This document shows positions 25,017 to 29,611 of a stretch of 29,611 bases of DNA, piece by piece. Source of the DNA: Flavobacteriaceae bacterium (GTDB lineage: Bacteria; Bacteroidota; Bacteroidia; Flavobacteriales; Flavobacteriaceae). A model generated the notes under the pieces. The model was not told where the DNA came from and ran no database searches. It was given only the letters and a program-made list of their open reading frames with translations. The stretch covers positions 1-29,611 of the forward strand of contig PABM01000020.1 of assembly GCA_002702745.1 (NCBI GenBank). Direction: 5' to 3'. The first letter of the stretch is position 1. Every line of letters begins with the position of its first letter. The position numbers and the translations under genes are program-made.

Positions 25017-25810
25017 AACTCTCTTTTTTTGTTAAGTTCATTCTCTTTCTTTAGCTCTTTTTGAGGAATTACCTTTAAAAAAGTTTCATGTTGCTCAATT
25101 GAGTGTGCAATTTTGTTAATTATTTCGTCCGTTGACTCTTTATCATAATCAATTTTTAAAGGTTTTTTTATAGTCATTGTTTGAAGAATGTTTTTTTTCT
25201 TTACCCTCAAACCTTTTTTATCAAATGATCTTCTAAATCCATCTATAACAATAGGTACAACTACCGGTTTGTATTGCTTAATTAAAAATGCTGTTCCTTT
25301 TCTCACGGGCTTAAATGGAGTGGTTGTTCCCTGCGGAAATGTTATTACCCATCCGTCATCTAATGCTTTTCCGATATTAGAAATATCGCTAAATTTTACT
25401 TTTCTATTTACGTCTTCACCATTACTTCTCCATGTTCTTTCAATACTTACAGAACCTGCATAAGCTAAAATTTTTGGAATTAATCCCGCATTCATAGTTT
25501 CTTTTGCTGCAATAAAATAAATGTTGGATTTTGGGCTCCATAAATAACCAATATTCTTAATAGAATCTACTCTTCCTTTTAAACTTGCGTTAAATACGTG
25601 AAACATAGCAACAACGTCAGCAAAATATGTCTGATGATTGGAAATAAATAAAACATTTGAATCTTCTAAATCTCTAATAATTTCAGAGCCTTCGATTTTA
25701 AGTTCATTAAATCCTCTGTATCTCCTATGACTGTAGGCGCCGATAATTCTGATAATCCACTTTTTAACAAATAGTATATGGCCAAAGGGATTTCTCTTAA
25801 AAAACTGCAT
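25013..25810 (-). CDS. PlsC-like lysophospholipid acyltransferase with altered catalytic motifs
   Basis: The 265-residue protein belongs by pattern to the glycerolipid acyltransferase (PlsC/AGPAT) family, which acylates lysophosphatidic acid or related lipids at the membrane. Motif I is SNHQTYFAD (His59, Asp65), with five residues between His and Asp where the canonical motif NHX4D has four. Motif III reads FPQGTTT where the usual form is FPEGTRS, so Gln replaces Glu. Motif IV is recognisable in VVPIVIDGF. I believe this variant is a recurring Bacteroidetes subfamily, so activity may be retained with a different substrate, such as ornithine or glycine lipids. An acyltransferase of this type could be acting on membrane lipid remodelling, but no partner gene is adjacent. 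It follows trxB by 21 bases on the same strand. Confidence 0.82.
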   Translation of the reverse strand: MQFFKRNPFGHILFVKKWIIRIIGAYSHRRYRGFNELKIEGSEIIRDLEDSNVLFISNHQTYFADVVAMFHVFNASLKGRVDSIKNIGYLWSPKSNIYFIAAKETMNAGLIPKILAYAGSVSIERTWRSNGEDVNRKVKFSDISNIGKALDDGWVITFPQGTTTPFKPVRKGTAFLIKQYKPVVVPIVIDGFRRSFDKKGLRVKKKNILQTMTIKKPLKIDYDKESTDEIINKIAHSIEQHETFLKVIPQKELKKENELNKKREF

Positions 25811-25831
25811 AGACTCACTAAATTAAAAAAT

Positions 25832-26764
25832 TTACTTAGAAGCTAAGTATCTTTCGGCATCTAATGCTGCCATGCAACCTGTTCCTGCTGCTGTAATTGC
25901 TTGTCTATATGTATGATCAGCTGCATCTCCAGAAACAAATACACCTTCAATATTAGTTTTTGTTGAACCAGGTTTATTTATTATATAGCCTGTCGAATCC
26001 ATATCTATGTATGGTTTAAAAATATCTGTATTAGGTTTATGTCCAATAGCAACAAAAAACCCTGTAGCAGGAATATCCTTTATTTCACCAGTTATATTGT
26101 TTTTTGTAAGAATTGACGATACTAATTGACCATCTCCTTTAATCTCTAATGTAGATGTGTTAAAAAGTATTTCAATATTTTCAGTTTTCATAACCCTGTC
26201 TTGCATAATCTTGGAGGCTCTAAATTCGTCTCTTCTAACTAACATGGTCACTTTACTACATAATTTTGAAAGATAATGAGCTTCTTCACATGCAGAATCT
26301 CCACCACCAACTATTACAACTTCTTGGTTTTTATAAAAAAACCCATCGCATACTGCACAAGCTGATACTCCACCGCCAGATTCAAGATATTTTTTTTCAG
26401 AATTTAAACCAAGATATTTTGCAGATGCTCCAGTTGATATTATTACTGAATTACATTCCAATTCATGTTCATCATTAATCGATAATTTTAACTTATCAGT
26501 AAAATCAACTTTTGTTACCCAACCATTTCGGATATCAGTACCAAATCTTTCTGCTTGCTTTTGTAATTCTACCATCATTTCAGGACCAGAAACTCCGTCT
26601 GGATATCCAGGAAAATTTTCAACATCCGTTGTAGTTGTTAACTGGCCACCAGGTTGAATCCCTTGATATAAAACTGGATTCATATTTGCTCTTGCAGCAT
26701 ATATTGCTGCTGTATAACCTGCTGGACCTGAGCCTATGATAAGGCAATTTACTTTTTCACTCAT
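25832..26764 (-). CDS. trxB: thioredoxin-disulfide reductase
   Basis: TrxB reduces thioredoxin with NADPH in the cytoplasm. The 310-residue protein has the N-terminal FAD-binding motif GSGPAGYTAAIYAARA (residues about 11-26), the redox-active CAVC (Cys136, Cys139), the second nucleotide-binding GGGDSACEEA and the C-terminal GVFVSGDAAD with the ITAAGTGC stretch that contacts FAD. Length and order are normal for the low-molecular-weight enzyme. A -7 promoter element lies 20 bases upstream on its strand. The acyltransferase gene follows after 21 bases and is probably co-transcribed. A thioredoxin gene is not in the window. Confidence 0.96.
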   Translation of the reverse strand: MSEKVNCLIIGSGPAGYTAAIYAARANMNPVLYQGIQPGGQLTTTTDVENFPGYPDGVSGPEMMVELQKQAERFGTDIRNGWVTKVDFTDKLKLSINDEHELECNSVIISTGASAKYLGLNSEKKYLESGGGVSACAVCDGFFYKNQEVVIVGGGDSACEEAHYLSKLCSKVTMLVRRDEFRASKIMQDRVMKTENIEILFNTSTLEIKGDGQLVSSILTKNNITGEIKDIPATGFFVAIGHKPNTDIFKPYIDMDSTGYIINKPGSTKTNIEGVFVSGDAADHTYRQAITAAGTGCMAALDAERYLASK

Positions 26765-26783
26765 TTACATTTAATTTGATAAA

Positions 26784-26791
26784 CAAAAATA
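26784..26791 (-). promoter_or_regulatory. -7 promoter element of trxB
   Basis: The plus-strand string CAAAAATA reads TATTTTTG on the minus strand, an exact TAnnTTTG match, 19 bases before the trxB ATG. I see no clear -33 TTG at the usual distance. Confidence 0.45.
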
Positions 26792-26858
26792 TGTAATTAT
26801 TGTTTATTTGAAGCATGCATTTAACCATTTAATAAGTAGTTTTTTGTAATTTCATTAT

Positions 26859-27935
26859 ATGAAGAAGTTTATATTATTTTTTACGGTTTTTTGTTTTTTT
26901 AATAATTCATTTCCAAATGAATTGAAATACGAATTAATAGTTGATAATTTAGATGTACCCTGGGCATTTGTTTTTTTACCTGACGATTCAATTTTAATTA
27001 CCGAACGTAGAGGTGAGTTAATTCACTTTAAAAACGGAATAAAAACGGTTGTCAAAAATCTTCCTGAAATTATTTCTAAAAATCAAGGAGGGTTGCTCGA
27101 CATCGAATTACACCCTAATTATTCTAAAAACAAATGGATATACATTTCTTACTCATCTTCTAACGATAAAAATGAAGGAACAAATACATCTATTTTGAGA
27201 TTTAAATTGAAAGGAAATCAAGCAACTAATCAAGAAATAATTTATAAGGCCTTACCGAACAGTAAAAGAAATCTTCATTATGGAAGTAGGATGGTATTTG
27301 ACAAGGATAATTATTTATTTTTCAGTATTGGCGACAGAGGAAATCGGGATCTTAACCCGCAAGATATCAATAGAGATGGTGGTAAAATCTATAGATTACA
27401 TGATGACGGAAGAATTCCGATTGATAATCCTTTTGTTAATGAGAAAAATTCAAAAAAAGCGATTTTCAGCTATGGTCACAGAAACCCCCAAGGAATGTTT
27501 TATGACGAAAAAAATAATAAAATATGGATTCATGAGCATGGCCCTAGAGGTGGTGATGAAATAAATATCATTGAAGCTGGAGAAAATTATGGCTGGCCAT
27601 TAGCCAGCTACGGTATAAATTATATCGGAACAAAATTTACGAATAAAACTTCTATAGATGGTATGGTTGACCCAATTCACTTTTGGGTTCCGTCTATTGC
27701 ACCCAGTGGTATGGTTTATGTTGACAACCCAAAATACCCGTCACTAAATAAAAGTATTTTAATAGGGTCTTTAAAGTTTCAATACATACACCAATCCATT
27801 ATTAAAGACGGCAAAGTAATAGAGGAAAAAAAATTATTTGATCAAATTGGCAGAGTAAGATCAGTTGAGTTAGACAAAGACAAAAATATTTTTGTGGGGG
27901 TTGAAAACCTTGGAATTATAAAACTAACAGAATAA
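26859..27935 (+). CDS. PQQ-dependent sugar dehydrogenase-like protein (GSDH/Asd family)
   Basis: The 358-residue protein has a signal peptide (residues about 1-18) and the six-bladed beta-propeller of the soluble glucose/sorbosone dehydrogenase family. It includes LDVPWAFVFLPDDSILITERRG near the start, LLDIELHPNY, a basic FSYGHRNPQGM segment, HEHGPRGGDEIN and a terminal propeller closure. The family's prototypes (the Acinetobacter soluble glucose dehydrogenase and E. coli YliI) use PQQ to oxidise aldoses, with the HRNPQG and GPRGGDE residues in cofactor and substrate contacts. No PQQ synthesis genes are nearby, so cofactor would have to be scavenged or made elsewhere. It is one base from the uridine kinase gene, so the two are transcribed together without an obvious metabolic link. 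Periplasmic location is inferred. Confidence 0.87.
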   Translation: MKKFILFFTVFCFFNNSFPNELKYELIVDNLDVPWAFVFLPDDSILITERRGELIHFKNGIKTVVKNLPEIISKNQGGLLDIELHPNYSKNKWIYISYSSSNDKNEGTNTSILRFKLKGNQATNQEIIYKALPNSKRNLHYGSRMVFDKDNYLFFSIGDRGNRDLNPQDINRDGGKIYRLHDDGRIPIDNPFVNEKNSKKAIFSYGHRNPQGMFYDEKNNKIWIHEHGPRGGDEINIIEAGENYGWPLASYGINYIGTKFTNKTSIDGMVDPIHFWVPSIAPSGMVYVDNPKYPSLNKSILIGSLKFQYIHQSIIKDGKVIEEKKLFDQIGRVRSVELDKDKNIFVGVENLGIIKLTE

Positions 27936-27936
27936 C

Positions 27937-28536
27937 ATGTTCATTATAGGAATTACTGGTGGTACTGGAAGTGGAAAAACTACAATTGTTAACGAAGTCA
28001 TTAATTTATTTGATGCATCAGAAATTTGTTTGTTGTCTTCAGATTCATATTATAAGAATAATGCCAGTTTAGATTTTAACCAAAGGGATAAATTAAATTA
28101 TGATACACCTGAGGCAATTGACTTTGACTTATTAAATAAACATATTGATTTACTTAAACAAGAAATAAATATTAATGTACCTAACTATTGTTTTACTACA
28201 CATTTAAGACTTGAAAAAACAACAGTAGTAGAACCAAAAAAAATATTAATAATAGAAGGTATCTTGATTCTTACAAATAAAACTTTAAGAGACAGTATTA
28301 ATTATTCGGTATTTTTAGATTGTCCACGAGATGTAAGATTCCAAAGAAGGCTGGAAAGGGATATCAAAGAAAGAGGAAGAAACTATAATGATGTTATAAA
28401 ACTATTTGAAACTAGACTTGACATTATGCACTCTGAATATGTTGAACCACACAAAACATTTTGTGATTTAATTTTAAATACGTACGAAAATATTAAAATT
28501 AGTCCTTTGATTAACGTAATAAAAAAGAATTTGTGA
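27937..28536 (+). CDS. udk: uridine kinase
   Basis: Udk phosphorylates uridine and cytidine to UMP and CMP in pyrimidine salvage. The 199-residue protein has a P-loop, ITGGTGSGKTT (residues about 6-16), the SSDSYYKN segment with the catalytic Asp and Tyr, NYDTPEAID, the LIIEGILIL strand (Walker B equivalent) and RRLERDIKERGR (LID-region arginines). It is slightly short against the usual 205-215 residues but has no missing motif. It starts one base after the upstream gene's stop and overlaps the division gene. As far as I recall, the order udk, FtsB-like, mutA is conserved in flavobacteria. Confidence 0.94.
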   Translation: MFIIGITGGTGSGKTTIVNEVINLFDASEICLLSSDSYYKNNASLDFNQRDKLNYDTPEAIDFDLLNKHIDLLKQEININVPNYCFTTHLRLEKTTVVEPKKILIIEGILILTNKTLRDSINYSVFLDCPRDVRFQRRLERDIKERGRNYNDVIKLFETRLDIMHSEYVEPHKTFCDLILNTYENIKISPLINVIKKNL

Positions 28537-28835
28537 TGAAAAATAAAATTTTAAAATTTATTAAAAGCACCTATGGAATTATTATAATATTATTCATTTT
28601 TTGGATGATATTTTTTGATAGTAATTCTCTAATTTTTCACAGCGAACTAAATAATGACATTAAAGAATTAAATGAGCAAAAAACATACTACAAGAAAGAA
28701 ATTTCAAAAGACAACATTGAACTTGAAATGATACAATCTGACTCAGGACTTGAAAAATATGCAAGAGAAAAATTATTTATGAAAAAGGATGATGAAGAAA
28801 TTTTTTTAATAGAATATGACACAATTTCTGATTAA
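28536..28835 (+). CDS. FtsB/DivIC-like septum formation initiator
   Basis: This 99-residue bitopic protein has a short basic N-terminus, one membrane helix (residues about 11-28), and a coiled coil from about 30 to 65 (ELNEQKTYYKKEISKDNIELEM). It then shows the family's characteristic GLEKYAREKLFMKKDDEEIFLIE segment. In the FtsB/DivIC family this links FtsQ and FtsL in the division complex on the periplasmic side of the membrane. The upstream GTG at 28533 is in frame but adjacent to the ATG at 28536, which I prefer; the start overlaps the udk stop (TGATG). FtsB and DivIC cannot be told apart here, so I give no symbol. Confidence 0.85.
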   Translation: MKNKILKFIKSTYGIIIILFIFWMIFFDSNSLIFHSELNNDIKELNEQKTYYKKEISKDNIELEMIQSDSGLEKYAREKLFMKKDDEEIFLIEYDTISD

Positions 28836-29611
28836 ATGAAAGTTGAAAATACTATATATAATCAATGGGCTGCAAAGATAATAAATGACATTGGGGAAAA
28901 GGAATATTGTGATTTATTCTCATTATCAAACGAAGAAGTAACTATTTCACCGCACTATTCAAAAAATGCTGATTCTATAATCAATCCCAATAAATTATTA
29001 TTTCCAAAAACCTGGAATATTATGGGCGATATTGATTGCAGGAACATCATTGATTTAAATGAGGAAATAAAAAAATTATTAGAGAATGACATAAATAATT
29101 TCACATTATATAATTATGCAAATGAGGATATTGATAAGTCAGTTATTTCAAGGGGTAATTTTTTTATCAGCTCTGATAAATTCATGGAAAAGACTGATCT
29201 AAATATTTTAATTGAACCAAAATTGGACTCAATAAATGATTTAAATTTAAATGATTGTGTAAATGAAAAATTTAAATTAAATATTTCATCAGAATTTTTT
29301 AAAAACTCTGGAGCTAACATAATACAAGAAATTGCCTTTTTAATCTCAGTAGCTTCAGAATTAGTAGAAAAATATGGAATTAATCTTATTGAAAAAGTAT
29401 CATTTGAGGTAATTCAGGGAAATAATTACTTTTTTGAAATAGCAAAAATTCAAGTTTTAAGAATTATTTGGAGTATAATTTCAAAAGAATATGGTAAACA
29501 GATCGATGATTGTATCATTACTGCTAAACCATCCGTAAAAAACAAAACAATTGAAAATTATAATAATAATATTATAAGATCAACTTCAGAGTGTATGTCT
29601 GGAATTTTAGG
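28836..29611 (+). CDS. mutA: methylmalonyl-CoA mutase small subunit, 5' part (runs off the window)
   Basis: The frame opens at the ATG at 28836, directly after the ftsB-like stop, and stays open for 258 codons to the window end. It encodes YNQWAAKI near the start, a long middle, and then FFKNSGANIIQEIAFLIS, GNNYFFEIAKIQVLRIIW and NIIRSTSECMSGIL. These are the conserved core of the small (beta, MutA) subunit, which lacks the cobalamin-binding domain. With MutB it converts methylmalonyl-CoA and succinyl-CoA, used in propionate and branched-chain amino acid breakdown. The large-subunit gene mutB would be expected just downstream. The small subunit is the less conserved of the two, so the middle part diverges from the family. 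Partial at its 3' end by the window boundary only. Confidence 0.9.
   Translation, partial: MKVENTIYNQWAAKIINDIGEKEYCDLFSLSNEEVTISPHYSKNADSIINPNKLLFPKTWNIMGDIDCRNIIDLNEEIKKLLENDINNFTLYNYANEDIDKSVISRGNFFISSDKFMEKTDLNILIEPKLDSINDLNLNDCVNEKFKLNISSEFFKNSGANIIQEIAFLISVASELVEKYGINLIEKVSFEVIQGNNYFFEIAKIQVLRIIWSIISKEYGKQIDDCIITAKPSVKNKTIENYNNNIIRSTSECMSGIL

Noticed and set aside
26765..26858. GCATGC/ATGCAT palindromes between trxB and the dehydrogenase gene as an operator
   Set aside because: They are six-base palindromes that occur by chance in short sequence, and no second copy lies nearby.
27280..27564. 94-codon open frame overlapping the sugar dehydrogenase gene in another frame
   Set aside because: The overlapped gene has clear family motifs through the same region; the alternate frame has none.
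1..29611. Mobile elements, CRISPR arrays, tRNA or rRNA genes, toxin-antitoxin or defence clusters
   Set aside because: I looked for transposase or integrase motifs, spaced direct repeats, cloverleaf-like segments and known defence domains and found none; nearly all sequence is covered by recognisable core genes.

Overview
The window reads as a stretch of core chromosome from an AT-rich, probably genome-reduced bacterium of the Bacteroidetes, most likely a marine member of the Flavobacteriia. The evidence is convergent. One protein ends in a type IX secretion (T9SS) sorting domain. DUF4199 and DUF6580 proteins are present. CarB stops after about 950 residues without the C-terminal allosteric domain. 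Several starts are preceded by the Bacteroidetes -7 promoter motif TAnnTTTG, and Shine-Dalgarno sequences are largely absent. Gene orders such as DUF4199 / GT2 / phospho-sugar mutase / ABC exporter and udk / ftsB-like / mutA are, from memory, familiar in flavobacteria. I did not compute GC content and could not search databases.

Layout. Positions 67-3384 (+) hold a purB / S41 lipoprotein peptidase / DUF6580 unit. Positions 3381-7641 (-) hold rpmH, carB and rmuC, with a terminator after rpmH. Positions 7778-9369 hold a TPR membrane protein (+), an alpha/beta hydrolase (-) and a mini-GNAT (+). Positions 9346-13124 hold mtaB (-), a lipoprotein solute-binding protein (+), a GNA1-like acetyltransferase (-) and rpmE2 (-), again with a terminator after the ribosomal protein gene. 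Positions 13191-18308 (+) are an apparent cell-envelope operon: DUF4199, GT2 glycosyltransferase, phospho-sugar mutase, MsbA-like exporter. Positions 18411-25016 (+) hold purL, a T9SS-exported M14 carboxypeptidase and a MarR regulator. Positions 25013-26764 (-) hold a PlsC-like acyltransferase and trxB. Positions 26859-29611 (+) hold a sugar dehydrogenase, uridine kinase, an FtsB/DivIC-like protein and the 5' part of mutA, which runs off the window.

Functionally these are nucleotide synthesis and salvage (purB, purL, carB, udk), translation and tRNA modification (rpmH, rpmE2, mtaB), redox (trxB), envelope and lipid building (GT2, phospho-sugar mutase, ABC exporter, PlsC-like), extracellular or envelope proteolysis and uptake (S41, M14-T9SS, solute-binding lipoprotein), propionate metabolism (mutA) and cell division (ftsB-like).

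I found no mobile element, CRISPR array, tRNA, rRNA or defence island, and no clear novel multi-gene system. The points most worth a second look are: the packing of convergent genes (three of five convergent junctions overlap by exactly the palindrome TTAA, giving a TAA stop on each strand); a GNAT that looks like eukaryotic glucosamine-6-phosphate acetyltransferase; a PlsC-family protein with an altered HX4D motif and altered motif III; and a mini-GNAT without a recognisable acetyl-CoA loop. No gene-free stretch exceeds 300 bases; the longest, upstream of the TPR gene, is about 136 bases.
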